DNA of 64,000 nucleotides from Hevea brasiliensis. Its lineage: Eukaryota; Streptophyta; Magnoliopsida; Malpighiales; Euphorbiaceae. The stretch lies in the NCBI RefSeq assembly GCF_030052815.1, contig NC_079505.1, positions 70,640,324-70,704,323 of the forward strand, in the 5' to 3' direction. A program made the position numbers and the translations under genes. Positions within the stretch are counted from its first letter, which is position 1. Every line of letters starts with the position of its first letter. Of the stretch, positions 1 to 13,470 are shown piece after piece. A model generated the notes under the pieces. That model saw nothing but the letters and a program-made list of their open reading frames with translations, was not told the origin of the DNA and searched no databases.

Positions 1-1107
1 CTAGAATTACTTCTTAAAATAAGATTTTTAGTTTATCTTATTATATTCTAAACGAAAATTTATAATATGCAACAAAAACACCCAAAAGAGAATTAAAAAA
101 ACTTTTTAATATATAATTATCACTTTAAAAATGTAAAATAATATCATCTGAAGATGAAAAAGAAATCAACATTTCATCAAGACATGCAATAATATTTTTG
201 GAGACATAAAAATATCAAGCAGTAATATAATAGTCTTTCATTAAAATTGGAATTGAGAATAAAATCACCTTGCATTAAAAATTGCCATTATCATACTTGA
301 TGATATAAAGACTTTATAGGGATAATAAAATCATTACCATGCGACTAACGTTACATAGAGAATTAAAAATTAAGACTCATATTAGTATAATTTTAATTAT
401 AGAATTTATTATTACTGATTGAGATTTCACTTCTCAATAAAAATTATCATTTTCTGAAAATTTAAATTAAACTTTTATAAAATCTCAATTACTCAACTCG
501 AATTGAACTGTGGAGAGTATTTAAATATGATAGATCATGCATATTTCTATAAATATGGAAGTATATGTTACATAGTAATATAAAATGTTAATTTGGATTA
601 GTTATGATAAATTTTAGGTATTTAAAAAAATTAATTACTGGTTTATTAAAAATGAATTTTGAAAATCAACAGGTGCATAGTATGAGTGGTTCGACACTCT
701 TATTATTTAAGCGAGGGCAAGTGTTTTATTTTCGTGGATGGAGAAAATACCCATTGAGAGCACTTTACCCATTAGTCCTGATCATTGGACTAGATAAATA
801 CATATGGAATATAAAAATAAAAATAATATAAAAAAAGAAATGAGTTTTAAAAATAGGACCTTGTATTCCTAAAAAGAAAAAAAGAAAAAGATTATTAAGA
901 AAAAGATTATTGTGCCTTAACTTAATGCTATGGAATCATTTCTAAGCTGTAAAGTCCCGAATTCAATAGAAGTTAATTGTATGAAAAGAAAGTAAAAAAG
1001 TTTTCATTGATGCCATTCATGAGCAAAGCAACGGATGTTATTCTATATATTTGATAATTGTATCATTATAAGTAATACATGAACATAACAATGAGTTAAT
1101 TACTCGA
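1..1107. other. A+T-rich spacer 3' of the unit-1 BBE-like gene
   Basis: Noncoding and A+T-rich. The same sequence, with scattered substitutions, flanks the 3' side of the unit-2 and unit-3 genes (7842-8924 and 15736-16818). The one open frame here (604-831) does not survive in the other units, so I treat it as chance. I see no RNA gene. Confidence 0.75.
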
Positions 1108-2696
1108 TTAATTATGATTAGCATGTCGAGGTGGAATACTTTGTTCATGACTGAAGAAATTATCAGGGTCAACTCTGGCTTTCACCTCTGTCAACCTGAA
1201 GAAGTTGTTCTTAAAATACTTGAGCCCATAAACTTTAGCTGTCTTAAAGTCTGTATGGTTGCTTGGATTGCTACCAATATCAAGATCTCTATAGTTGAGA
1301 AAAGCCTCTCTTGGTTCCTTGGTCATGTATGGAGCCGTTGCATCATACATTTCTCTTAACAAATTTACCTGCTTTTCTGTATCAATCCCATCTTTTTCTT
1401 CCCAATTCGTAGAATATTGAATCAAGAACCTGTATCCAGCTCTATGAGGGAATGGGCTGCTAGTTTCTGCAAGTTCACTCATTCTTCCTCCGTAAGGGTT
1501 AAATTGCATGAACATCCGCCCCACTTTAAGCATCGACTTCCAAATTGCCTCAAGACCAGACTTTGGAATCACATCTTTTACATAATCAGACTTAGCTTTG
1601 GAAAGGAATAGTGTTGTGTTAGGTCTCTGGAGCAGAACATCAATCGGTGTTCCTTTGGGAAACTCTGCCCAGAAAAGTGTTGATTTTATCCAGCTTACTT
1701 CTTCGCAATCCTTTCGCTGCAAACCCAGCTCAGGAAAGCTCTTATTTATCAATGGAAGAAGTCTGTCAGTTTTTCCAAGAAACATGCCAATGAAAAGTAC
1801 TTGAATCGTCTTGTCACCCTTGCGTGTACCGTTCGCAATTGTTGGCATTGCTCTTATGAAAAGATCATTATCTAGCTCAGGAGCAACTTCCTGCCACCGA
1901 TAAACGATGTCAGTTGCACCTTGTTCTAAGGTCCTGCCCACCCTGAACACGGTTACTTTTTCAGGAATTCTAACCAATTTGATCCTCCAAGAAAGAATGA
2001 CCCCAAAGCTTGCTCCGCCACCACCTCTAAGTGCCCAAAATAGATCTTCTCCCATGGTTCGTCTGTCGAGAATTCTACCATTGGCATCAACTATTCGTGC
2101 ATCATCGATATTGTCCAGAGAGAGACCAAATTTTCTCATCAAGTTCCCATATCCTCCTCCACTAAAGTGACCTCCAGTGCCTAGAGTAGGGCAGATCCCA
2201 GCAGGAAAAGCATGGATGCTGCTTTGGTTGGCAATCTGGTAGTAAAGTTCACCAAGGGTTGCTCCTGCTTCAACCCATGCAGCTTCCTGGTAAGGCTGAA
2301 CAACAATTTTGCGAAAATTGAACATGTCAAGGATGATAAATGGCACTTTTGATGTGTAGGAAAGACCCTCGAAATCATGGCCACCACTCCGAATCCTGAT
2401 CTGCAAGCCATGAGACTTGGCACAAATAACAGTTGCTTGGACATGGGATTCATGTGCGGCGGCTATAATAGCAAGAGGTTTTGGGGTTGTAGGGTCAGAA
2501 ATCTCAGTTTTTTCACATAGGCTTCTAGGGTGGACTGAAAAAAGGGATCCGAAGGCTTATGTATGGCTTTAGCTATTGGGTTAGAGGAGTTAACATGAGT
2601 AGGAAGGCATTGGAGAAAGCTTTCCAAGGTTGAATCATCGCAAGCTGCTAAAGAAACTGAAATAATAAAAATGATAAAACATATTGAAACCTTCAT
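1108..2696 (-). pseudogene. BBE-like FAD-linked oxidase, unit 1, single-base frameshift
   Basis: The gene is intronless and aligns end to end with the intact unit-3 gene. The ATG is at 2696 and the TAA at 1108. The first about 70 codons encode the signal peptide and the start of the FAD-binding domain. The frame then breaks at about 2491-2494, where a run of four G in unit 3 is three G here. The remaining 432 codons are open and keep the SGGHD His, the CPT Cys and the C-terminal LNYRD and EQSIPP motifs. By eye that part differs from unit 3 at about 12 residues. Because the break is one base in a homopolymer, an assembly or base-calling error is possible. If real, the protein would stop after about 77 residues and lose both flavin-linking residues. 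The promoter also differs from units 2 and 3 (see 2749-2756). Confidence 0.85.
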
Positions 2697-2748
2697 TTTT
2701 GAGGGTGATGATTATTTTCTTCCTGCTTAAACTTCATCTTTTAACTTG

Positions 2749-2756
2749 TATTTGTA
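2749..2756 (-). promoter_or_regulatory. Degenerate TATA box of unit-1 gene (TACAAATA)
   Basis: At the position where units 2 and 3 read TATAAATA, 53 bp upstream of the start codon, unit 1 reads TACAAATA on the coding strand. The truncated unit 4 shares this variant. The change would be expected to weaken TBP binding, though this is inferred from the motif alone. Confidence 0.6.
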
Positions 2757-2945
2757 GGCAAGGAGCAACCGAAATCTGCTATGCTGAGTTGGTGATATTT
2801 AATTGTATGATATGGCATTTATGATATTGGCTGCCTGTTGGATTCTTCTCGGGACCAGCCGCTTGTTTTGTTTCTTTACTGCCATTATAGGAATATAGTA
2901 CACGGAGACTCTCTACGTGAAATGATAAATAAGCGGTTAATATAT

Positions 2946-3313
2946 ATATATAGTAATTGTATTTATATATATTTACTTACATTCTATTGTTTTATTTCAT
3001 GTAATATGCTAACACGGCATGTTATATCCATGCTAAGTCAATAGGATATTCTATTATTATGCCATTCTATATCATTTCGATAGGATATTTTATTGTTATT
3101 CTTTTCACTTAGCATTATTATGCCATTCTATATATAGTAATTGTATTTATATATATTTACTTACATTCTATTGTTTTATTTCATGTAATATGCTAACACG
3201 GCATGTTATATCCATGCTAAGTCAATAGGATATTCTATTATTATGCCATTCTATATCATTTCGATAGGATATTTTATTGTTATTCTTTTCACTTAGCATG
3301 CTATATCTGAGGT
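2946..3313. repeat. 184-bp tandem duplication in unit 1
   Basis: The block beginning near TAGTAATTGTATTTATATAT at 2951 recurs at 3135, and similarity runs to the motif CACTTAGCATG near 3300. Units 2, 3 and 4 hold one copy, so the duplication happened in unit 1 after the array formed. Confidence 0.85.
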
Positions 3314-4882
3314 TGGGTGTATTTGAATAAATTACTGACTAAATTTTTATTGAATAAGTGCTAAATTTTTCCTATTTTATAATAATAAAATTTTTACTTA
3401 TAAGAAAGAAAAAAACAGATTACAGGGAATTTATGATAGTATTTTTCTTGATATGTTTCTTGGATTCATGCCTAGAATGTACAATGCCCTGTCATTAATA
3501 TACTAATCAAGCATACTATCGTCCTGTTTGAATTAAGGGATATCAGGGGAAGATTAACAAATTAATTTTCGGATAATTAAGCTATAATACCGAAAAATTA
3601 AAAAGAAAATTATTTTTTATTTAGCAGGATGTGGCTTTTAGACATTTTATTTATGGAAATAACAGTACAGTATCACCTTTTTGAGAAAGTAAATTTAAGA
3701 AAATAAAATGATTTTAGGGATCTGATATTATATTATTTAATTATAAATGAAAGAAAACATAAATAAAAATATTTTTAGAACTTGAAATTATTGTATTTGG
3801 TTATTTTTAGAGCATTCTCTCAAGCTTGTACTTAAATATTAATCATTTCATTTTGTCGACTGGTAGAATATATCTAATGGAATATATCTTAAAAATTGAA
3901 CAAAAAATTAATTCGTTGAAATAATTAAATCACATAATATATTAAATCTTAAATTTTTAATTCTTTTTCACTTTCACCAATTAATGAGATTAGAATTAGA
4001 TGAATTTCAATAGTTGTTCATGAATTTCAATGGTTATAATAGAGTTACCCTGAACTTAAAAATACAATAAATTTTTTTTTAAATTTTAAAATTTTACATA
4101 ATTTTTTTACTCTAATAGACAGTTAATACAATTTAGAGCAATGGTGACATGACAATTCTCTATGCTCCATATGATAGTAACAAATCAGTTATGATTTTCT
4201 TTACAAATCAATCATGAAAGAATTTCAACCATACAAAAAAATGAAAAGCTAGATGTATAGCAGTTAATTAGAAGTACTTTACCTTCAAAAAAATAACAAT
4301 AGTTTAATATGTTATTATCACTCTAAATTATCCATATCAACTTATTATTTATAAATCAACAATTAAGAATTAAAAATTATTTTATACGTAAAATTTTAAA
4401 ATTTAAAAAATATTATATTATATTTTTAAATTTAAAAATATCTTAATTTTAATCTCTAAAATTTAGGATAACTTATCTTATTGAAATTTGAAAACCTTGC
4501 TCGTGATATGAATGATTGAATTTTATGAGTGGTTGACACACACACGCTAATACGTATTAACCAATAGTTGAATTTGACAATTTTGATCACTGAAATGGCA
4601 GATTGGTATAGAATTATCAACGATGAAGTACGTGACGTTTATTTTTGTTGGAAAACTCAAAAATTGGTGCTTCCATTCCATCAATTGACATTTACAATCC
4701 CACCTTTTCAAACTTAATTTCCTTTGTTTTAAAACACCCACTGTGGGAGGCCAGAAATTCCTATATCAACAAAGTTCACATTATGCGGAGAAGATTCATA
4801 AATTTTAAATAATATCTAAATTGTTAAGTATTTATTTCTAAAAATAAAATGTTAAAAAATTTAAAAATTTGAGATTATAAAA

Positions 4883-4914
<32 letters not shown>

Positions 4915-5580
4915 TTCTTATAATATTTCTAGTTGCTGCATGCATGCTTTTCTAGGAATATTTAGCTTTCTCCTTCTTTTTATGATCATACTTTATTACT
5001 CAAGTTAATTTTCTTTCATGAAAATTACAAAACAAGAATTTCCGAAATTTTTTTTGATATTTTAGCTTTTTTTTTTTCTAATTCAAATACTTAAGTTGAT
5101 AAGCTTTCTTTGAAAATCAATTAATTTTGATGCTTTGTCCGATGTAATTTGGTAAAAAAAATATATATTAGCAAAATATTTATTTATATTATAAATTTAT
5201 TTATTATATATATACATAACATATTAAAGTATAAAATTTTTTACTTGTTTTAAAAATTATAATAAATTTTATATATAATAAATAGAAGTAAATTTTATTA
5301 CTATAATTATTAAAATTTCAATTTATGAAATAAAATTTGAATAAATAATTTTTAATTACCCTTTGGTACTTATTTATTAATAAGTAAATAACTCTAATGC
5401 TTTAACTTAAATTAAACTATAAATTCGTTCAAAAACAAAAAATTTGAGAAATTAATTAAACAAAATTATATAAACTATATCACATTTATTTAAAATTTTT
5501 ATAAATATTTGAAAGGCCACAACTCCTAATCCTTATTGTCTTTCTTCTATCGACTTTTATATATTTATTTAAGGTTTTTT
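3314..5580. other. A+T-rich spacer upstream of unit-1 gene
   Basis: Noncoding spacer shared with units 2 and 3. It has a short (AAT)n microsatellite near 4885-4912. The stretch TATATATACATAACATA near 5206-5222 corresponds to the empty insertion site of the RTE element of unit 3. The roughly 300-bp segment present at 12897-13196 in unit 2 is missing near 5315. I see no gene. Confidence 0.7.
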
Positions 5581-5750
5581 TTTTCCAGTGTTGGGCCAAG
5601 CCTTGGCCCACCCCCTCCGCTCCTGGAGGCTGGAGCTTATAGCTTAACAAAGAGACTGTGGATAGGCAATAAAAAGAAAAAAAAAAACTACAAAAAAATC
5701 TTATAGAGAAGAAATTATTTAGAGCTTTGGTGCATTGTTACTTGCATTAT

Positions 5751-7085
5751 TATGACTCTTTTATTTTTGAAAGATAAAAGGATTTCATTAAGTATAAAGC
5801 AGTAAAAGAGCAATAGAAGTCCAAGGCCCAAGGCCTCATTGTAGAAATGTACCCCTATGTAACCCAAATCACCAAAAGCCTAAAAGATAAATACCAACCC
5901 ATAACCCATACAAGAAAACCCTAGAAATTTTGAGTGGATTTTTTTTTTTTTTTTGAAAATGCACCACAATGTATTAAACAAGGCCCAATGGGTAGATACA
6001 ACATCGTCTAATTACATAAAGCATAAAAGAGAAAAGCTCAAAACCTATCTCATATAGCAATCCAACCCAAACCCAGATTACCAACAACAACCCAACAAAA
6101 CCACCAAAACCTGCAAACCATACTACCAATAGGAACAAGAAATCGCCATAGCCACCATGTAGCATCGTTGGACTTCCTATAGTTGGAGCTAGTATAGTGA
6201 GAGTTGGTATAGTAATTCAAGGAGAAAATGATTAAAAGCAACACAAACTGCATTCGCCGATACTCAAGATCAAGAACACCCCATCGCCGTTGGACCATCA
6301 ACATGGGAGAAGAATATACCAGAGGCCATGGCATCCTAACCATGGAAAACCAATAAAGAAATTTATGAGCATCGGCTCTAACCCTAGATACGCCATCCTG
6401 GAAGCCTCCTCTCAAATTGATCACCTACCCTTTCAAACGAACTGAGACCATTGGCACCAAATAGAGATTGAGCCAGACAAACATGTTTTCCTCTTTCATA
6501 AAATGACACCGCAGGACCACAAGAATCCCTCACCAAAACCACTTATCTTGTAACCAAAACCACAAATCTATACAAAGCCTCACCTATTGATGAGAAGGGC
6601 ACCTATCCTCTAGGGAGGAGATGAAAACCATCCCCTATCCGGAAGGGCAAGAAATGGCACCAAACAACTGAGAAAATGAGGATCTGATACCCCAAAGAAA
6701 ACCCAACCTTTGAAAGGAAAATCTCTCTTTAAATAAGTTAGAGAGAGGAAAGTCTTTATATGAGTGGATTTGACCCATGTATCATAAGTCAAACAATAGA
6801 AAGACAAACGTAGAATTGCCTGTAGCACCTAGGTATTAGCAGCCAAAAGACATCAATCAAAGAAGCAAAGCAAAGGAAATCTGGCCACTAGAAAGCAAGC
6901 AAGCTATCATAGCCCAATCGAGCAAAGAAGATCCCCTAATAACAACCATCATCTTGGCCATCTACAAGGTCAAAAAGGAAACTAAGTTCAAGACTCTTCA
7001 AGGAGGCGACAAAGCTCATTTGGCAATCTAAATCTCTTGTAGCCATTTGAGGGAACGAAGGCCAAACAAGGTGTCCTTGCAAAAT
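5751..7085 (-). mobile_element. LINE-like retroposon remnant, unit 1
   Basis: Two oligo-T-associated boundaries (near 5760 and 5941-5955) precede less A+T-rich sequence. Read on the minus strand, each looks like a retroposon 3' end running into a poly-A tail, which suggests two nested or adjacent insertions. Minus-strand open frames in the region match those of units 2 and 3 only because the DNA itself is duplicated; I recognise no reverse-transcriptase motif. A 3' fragment or UTR of an L1-type element fits best, but a retroposed transcript is also possible. A GC-rich block just outside (5588-5640) may be the end of a separate hAT-like element. Confidence 0.4.
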
Positions 7086-7439
7086 GAATAGTACTTACTA
7101 ATTTCATTTAGTGTAAATTTGTTTAATAATAGGTTTTGTCTGGGTTTAAAAATCTCTTTTTTACATGGAAATTAGTTCCAAACTAGGAAAATAAATCAAT
7201 TTAGTATTATATTTTAAATATAGAATGCAATTAATTATTCTTAAATTTAATAATAAATAGTTTCATTTCCATTTAAGCATTAAAAGAAGTAATTGCTCTG
7301 TGCTAATAATATTTCTTATTGCAGTTATTGATTAACCTTGATTTATAATTTCTTGAAAACAATGACGAAAAATTTATAAAAAAAATTTTTGGATAATTTT
7401 TTTTTTTCGAGTTATGCAAAAATTAATGCATATGTAAGC

Positions 7440-7625
7440 GTGAAACAAGGCAGAGGCTTGGGGGCCTTGGCCTCAAAAGTTTTTAAAATTTAAATTTTAC
7501 TCATTAATTTTAATATTTTTTTTTGAAATTATTATTTGCCCCTTAAAAATTTTCAAAATTAAAATTTTACTTATAATTTTTTTAAAAGATTATTGTTTGT
7601 CCATCAATATTTTTATTTATATTTT
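7440..7625. repeat. Short degenerate tandem repeat (GCCCC plus A+T-rich units)
   Basis: Three related segments of about 60-70 bp begin near 7472, 7537 and 7598. Each starts with a short GCCYC- or GTCC-like block followed by TTTTTAAAATT-type sequence. Units 2 (near 15357) and 3 have the same arrangement, although unit 3 is cut off inside its first element by the deletion at 26608. It resembles subterminal repeats of hAT-type elements, but I could not find a matching opposite end. Confidence 0.4.
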
Positions 7626-7841
7626 GAAAAATCATTGATATAGTTATATTGCAAATGCATGCAATACCATGAAACTAGTGAATGTTGTCAATGAATTAGC
7701 CTTGAATTAAATTTTTTTTTTTTATTGTGAATGAAATTTAATAATAAAAAAAATCATTTAGCATATATAAGCATGAAACTAATTAAGTTGCAAATATAGA
7801 TATTATTTGTAGAATCAAAACTTTTATAAAATAGGATTTTG

Positions 7842-8924
7842 CTAGAATTACTTCTTAAAATAAGATTTTTCGTTTATCTTATTTTATTCTAAACAAAAAC
7901 ATATAATATGCAACAAAAACATCCAAAAGAGAATTAAAAAAACTTTTGAATATATAATTATCACTTTAAAAATGTAAAATAATATCATCTGAAGATGAAA
8001 AAGAAATCAACATTTTATCAAGACATGCAATAATATTGTTGGAGACATAAAAATATTAAGTGGTAATATAATAATCTTTCATTACAATTGGAATTGAGAA
8101 TAAAATCACCTTGCATTAAAAATTGCCATTATCATACTTGATAATATGAAGACTTTATAGGGATAATAAAATCATTACCATGCGACTAACGTTACACAAA
8201 GAATAAAAAATTAAGACTCATATTAGTATAATTTTAATTATAGAATTTATTATTAGTGATTGAAATTTCACTTCTCAATAAATAATTATCATTTTCTGAA
8301 AATTTAAATTAAATTTTTATAAAATCTCAATTACTCAACTTGAATTGAACTGTGGACAGTATTTAAATATGATAGATCATGCATGTTTCTATAAATATGG
8401 AAATATATATTACATAGTAATATAAAATGTTAATTTGGATTAGTTATGATAAATTTTAGGTATTTAAAAAAATTAATTAATGGTTTATTAAAAATGGATT
8501 TTAAAAACCAACAAGTGTTTAGTATGAGTGGTTCGACACTCTTATCATTTAAGCGGTGTCAAGTGTTTTATTTTCATGAATAGAAAAAATACCCATTGGC
8601 AGCGTTTTACCCATTAGTCCTTATCGTTGGACTAGATATATACCTATGGAGTTTAAAAATAAAAATAAAAAAAAGAAATGAGTTTTAAAAATAGGACCTT
8701 GTATTCTTAAAAAAAAGAAAATGATCATTGTGCCTTAGCTTAATGACATGGAATCATTTCTAAACTGTAAATCTCGAATTCAATAGAAGTTAATTGTATG
8801 AAAAGAAAGTAAAAAAGTTTTCATTGATGCCATTCATGAGCAAAGCAACGGATGTTATTCTATATATTTGATAATTCTATCATTATAAGTAATACATGAA
8901 CTTAACAATAAGTTAATTACTCGA
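7842..8924. other. A+T-rich spacer 3' of the unit-2 BBE-like gene
   Basis: Counterpart of 1-1107. It is noncoding, with no feature beyond repeat identity. Confidence 0.7.
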
Positions 8925-10512
8925 TTAATTATGATTAGCATATCGTGGAGGAATACTTTGTTCATGATTGAAGAAATTATCGGGGTCAACTCTGGCTTTC
9001 ACCTCTGTCAACCTGAAGAAGTTGTTCTTGAAATACTTGAGCCCATAAACTTTAGATGTCTTAAAGTCTGTATGGTTGCTTGGATTGCTACCAATATCAA
9101 GATCTCTATAGTTGAGAAAAGCCTCTCTTGGTTCCTTGGTCATGTATGGAGCCGTTGCATCATACATTTCTCTTAACAAATTTACCTGCTTTTCTGTATC
9201 AATCCCATCTTTTTCTTCCCAATTCGTAGAATATAGAATCAAGAACCTGGTTCCAGCTCTATGAGGGAATGGACTGCTAGTTTCTGCAAGTTCACTCATT
9301 CTTCCTCCATAAGGGTTAAATTGCATGAACATCCGCCCCACTTTAAGCATCGACTTCCAAATTGCCTCAAGACCAGACTTTGGAATCACATCTTTTACAT
9401 AATCAGACTTAGCTTTGGAAAGGAATAGTGTTGTGTTATGTCTCTGGAGTAGAACATCAATGGGGGTTCCTTTGGGAAACTCTGCCCAGAAAAGTGTTGA
9501 TTCTATCCAGCTTACTTCATCGCAATCCTTTCGCTGCAAACCCAACTCAGGAAAGCTCTTATTAATCAATGGAAGAAGTCTGTCCGTTTTTCCAAGAAAC
9601 ATGCCAATGAAAAGTACTTGAATCGTCTTCTCACCCTTGCGTGTACCGTTCGCAATTGTTGGCATTACTCTTATGAAAAGATCATTATCGAGCTCAGGAG
9701 CAACTTCCTGCCACCGATAAACGATGTCAGTTGCACCTTGTTCTAAGGTCCTGCCCACCCTGAATACGGTTACTTTTTCAGGAATTCTAACCAATTTGAT
9801 CCTCCAAGAAAGAATGACCCCAAAGCTTGCTCCGCCACCACCTCTAAGTGCCCAAAATAGATCTTCTCCCATGGTTCGTCTGTCGAGAATTCTACCATTG
9901 GCATCAACTATTCGTGCATCATCGATATTGTCCACAGAGAGACCAAATTTTCTCATCAAGTTCCCATATCCTCCTCCACTAAAGTGACCTCCAGTGCCTA
10001 CAGTAGGGCAGATCCCAGCAGGAAAAGCATGGATGCTGCTTTGGCTGGCAATCTGGTAGTAAAGTTCACCAAGGGTTGCTCCTGCTTCAACCCATGCAGC
10101 TTCCTGGTAAGGCTGAACAACAATTTTGCGAAAATTGAACATGTCAAGGATGATAAATGGCACTTTTGATGTGTAGGAAAGACCCTCGAAATCATGGCCA
10201 CCACTCCGAATCCAGATCTGCAAGCCATGAGACTTGGCACAAATAACAGTTGCTTGGACGTGGGATTCATGTGGCGGCTATAATAGCAAGAGGTTTTGGG
10301 GTTGTAGGGGTCAGAAATCTCAGGTTTTTCACATAGGCTTCTAAGGTGGATTGAAAAGAGGGATCAGAAGGCTTATGTATGGCTTTTGCTATTGGGTTAG
10401 AGGAGTTAACATGAGTAGGAAGGCATTGGAGAAAGCTTTCCAAGGTTGAATCATCGCAAGCTGCTAAAGAAACTGAAATAATAAAAATGATAAAACATAT
10501 TGAAACCTTCAT
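8925..10512 (-). pseudogene. BBE-like FAD-linked oxidase, unit 2, 2-bp deletion
   Basis: Intronless copy on the minus strand, 2 bp shorter than the intact unit-3 gene. Its ATG is at 10512. The reading frame is intact for 81 codons, including the signal peptide, then hits TGA at once. At 10269-10272 one TG of a TGTG dinucleotide run present in unit 3 is absent. Downstream, the 432-codon remainder is open and almost identical to unit 3. The one difference I noted there is Arg to Trp at the position of unit-3 residue 101, six residues before the FAD-linking His. The TATA box is intact (10565-10572), so it may still be transcribed. As in unit 1, the lesion lies in a short simple repeat, so replication slippage or a sequencing error are both possible. 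Confidence 0.85.
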
Positions 10513-10564
10513 TTTTGAGGGTGATGATTATTTTCTTCCTGCTTACACTTCATCTTTTAACTTG

Positions 10565-10572
10565 TATTTATA
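10565..10572 (-). promoter_or_regulatory. TATA box of unit-2 gene
   Basis: TATAAATA on the coding strand, 53 bp upstream of the start codon, at the same place as in unit 3. Confidence 0.7.
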
Positions 10573-13470
10573 GCCAAGGAGCAACCCAAATCTGTTATGC
10601 AGAGTTGGTGATATTAATTGTATGTTACGGCATTTATGATATTGGCTGCCTGTTGGATTCTTATCGGGACCAGCCACTTTTTTTGTTTCTTTACTTCCAT
10701 TTTAGGAATATAGCACACGGTGATTCAATAGAATAGAATATTCTAAGCGGTTAATAAATATATATATAGTAATTATATTTGTATATTTTTTTTTACATTT
10801 TATTATTTTGCCATTTCATATAATGTGCTAACATAGCATGGTATATCTACACTAAGTCCATAGAATATTCTATTGTTATTCATTTCACTTAGCATGTTAT
10901 ATTTTAAGTGGGGTGTATCAAAGTAGATTATTGATCAAATTTAAATTAGATACATGCCAAATTTTTCCTATGTTATAATAATAAAAATTTTACTTATAAG
11001 AAAGAAAAAACAGGTTATAGGGCATTTATGATAGTATTTTTCTTGATATGTTTCTTGGATTCATGCCTAGTATATACAATGCCCTGTCATTAATATAGTA
11101 ACCAAGCATACCATATAGAGAGTTAAAGAAAGTTTTGCCACTAATACTATCGTCCCGTTTGAATGAAGGGAGATCAGGGGAAGATTAACAAAATAATTTT
11201 CGGATAATTAAGCCATAATACCGAAAATTAAAAAGAAAATTATTTTTTATTTAGCAGGATGTGGCTTTTGGACATTTTAATTATGGAAATAACAGTACAG
11301 TATCACCTTTTTGAGAAAGTAAATTTAAGACAATAAAATGATTTGAGGGATCTGATATTATCTTATTTAATTATAAATGAAAGAAAACATAAATAAAAAT
11401 ATTTTTAGAACTTGAAATTATTGTATTTGGTTATTTTTAGAGCATTCTCTGAAGCTTGTACTTAAATATTAATCATTTCATGTTGTCGACTGGTAGAATA
11501 TATCTAATGGAAGATATCTTAAAAATTGAACGAAAAATTAATTCTGTGAAATAATTAAATCACATAATATATTAAATCTTAAATTTTTAATTCTTTTTAC
11601 TTTCACCGAATTGATGACATTAGAATTGAATGAATTTCAATAGTTGTCCATGAATTTCAATAGTTATAATAGAGTTGTCCTGAACTTAAAAATATAATAT
11701 AAAATTTCTTAAATATTAAAATTTTACACAATTTTTTATTCTAATAAACAGTTAATACAATCCAGGGTGATGGTGACATGGATAATTTTCTATGCTCTAT
11801 ATGATAGTAGCAAATTAATTATGATTTTCTTCACAAATCAACCATGAAAGAATTTCAGCCGTATAAAATAATAAAAAGCTAGATGCATAGCAACTGATTA
11901 GAAATATTTATTATCACTCTAAATTATCCATATCAACTTATTATTTATAAATCAACAATTAAAAATTAAAAAGATTTTATGTGTAAAATTTTAAAATTTA
12001 GAAAATTTTATTATACGTTTTTAAGTTTAAGAACATCTTTATTTTAATCTCTAAAATTTGAGATTACTTATCTGATTGAAATTTGAAAACCTTGCTCGTG
12101 ATAAGAATGATTGAATTTTATGAGTGGTTAACACACACACGCTAATACGTTATAATCAATAGTTGAATTTGACAATTTTGATCACTGAAATGGCAGATTG
12201 GTATAGAATTATCAAAGATGATGCACGTGACATTTAGTTTTGTTGGAAAACTCAAAAATTGGAGCTTCCAGAAGTGGGCTTTTGTTTGTGTATTCCATTC
12301 CATCTATTGACATTTACAATCTCACATTTTCAAACTTAATTTCCATTGTTTTAAAACACCCACCGTGGGCGGCCAGAAATTATGCGCAGAAGATTCATAA
12401 ATTTTAAATAATATCTAAATTGTTAAGTATTTATTTCTTAAAATAAAATGTTAAAAAATTTAAAAATTTTAGATTATAAAAAAAATTAATAATCATAAAA
12501 ATTCTTATAATATTTCTAGTTACTGCATGCATGCTTTTCTATGAACATTTAGCTTTCTCCTTCTTTTTATGATCATTCTATTATTCAAGTTAATTTTCTT
12601 TCATAAAAATTACAAAACAAGAATTTCCGAAATTTGTTTTAACATTTTAGATTATTTTTTTTTTAATTCAAATACTATAGTTGATAAGCTTTCTTTGAAA
12701 ATCAATTAATTTTGATGCTTTGTCTGAAGTAATTTGGTAAAAAAAAATATATTAGTAAAATATTTATTTATATTATAAATTTATTTATTATATATATACA
12801 TAACATATTAAAGTATAAAATTTTTTGCTAGTTTGAAAAATTATAATAAATTTTATATATAATAAATAGAAGAAAATTTTATTATTATAATTATTATTTA
12901 AAGGAATAAAAATTATATATGTGACATGAAGGTATTGCATCAAATCCTTACATATAATTTACAAATTCAAAAGGAAAAAAATTAATATAAATCCTAGAAG
13001 GTTAGACTAGATAGCATAATAGTATAAGATTAAAACAATAAAAATCACTGTTTACTTAAATTAAAAATTAATAAAAAATTAGAGATTAATAAAATAATAA
13101 ATTAAAAAAATAAGATAAGAAATCTCATTTAATTTGAGATGGTATAACAGAAAACTATTAAGCTAATTTATTTTTAACTTTTAATAATAATTACTAATAA
13201 AATTTCAATTTATGAAATAAAATTTGAATAAATAATTTTTAATTACCCTTTGGTACTTATTTATTAATAGTAAATAACTCTAATGCTTTAAATTAAATTA
13301 AATTATAAATTCGTTCAAAAACAAAAAAATTTGAGAAATTAATTAAACAAAATTATATAAACTATATTACATTTATTTAAATTTTTTATAAATATTTGAA
13401 AGGCAATAACTCCTAATCCTTATTGTCTTTCTTCTATCGACTTTTATATATTTGTTTAAGGTTTTTTTTT
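10573..13470. other. A+T-rich spacer upstream of unit-2 gene
   Basis: Noncoding. It includes the segment 12897-13196, which is bordered by the near-repeats ATAATTATTA (12888-12897) and ATAATTACTA (13187-13196). That segment is also in unit 3 (about 24165-24470) and absent from unit 1. It is either an insertion in the ancestor of units 2 and 3 or a deletion in unit 1. I see no gene. Confidence 0.7.

Larger units (their letters stand above)
1..7841. repeat. Tandem array unit 1 (about 7.84 kb)
   Basis: The sequence at position 1 recurs almost unchanged at 7842 and 15736, and similarity continues through the whole unit, so this is a head-to-tail tandem repeat. Order within a unit: A+T-rich spacer, BBE-like gene on the minus strand, its promoter, about 3 kb of A+T-rich spacer, a short GC-rich block, and a LINE-like retroposon remnant. 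Unit 1 is the more divergent copy: it lacks a segment of about 300 bp and one of about 40 bp that units 2 and 3 have, and carries its own 184-bp duplication. The window starts inside the repeat, so the array may extend to the left. Confidence 0.93.

Noticed and set aside
604..831. Short plus-strand open frame in the unit-1 spacer
   Set aside because: No recognisable motif, and it is broken by stops in the otherwise near-identical units 2 and 3.
1114..2453. Plus-strand and alternate-frame open frames across the BBE-like genes
   Set aside because: These are shadows of the minus-strand gene and recur at the same places in units 2 and 3.
5974..6424. Minus-strand open frames repeated in units 1-3 (also near 13856-14282 and 25193-25399)
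   Set aside because: They look conserved only because the DNA is recently duplicated. The proteins are hydrophobic, overlap in two frames, match no family I know, and lie in what looks like a retroposon 3' region.
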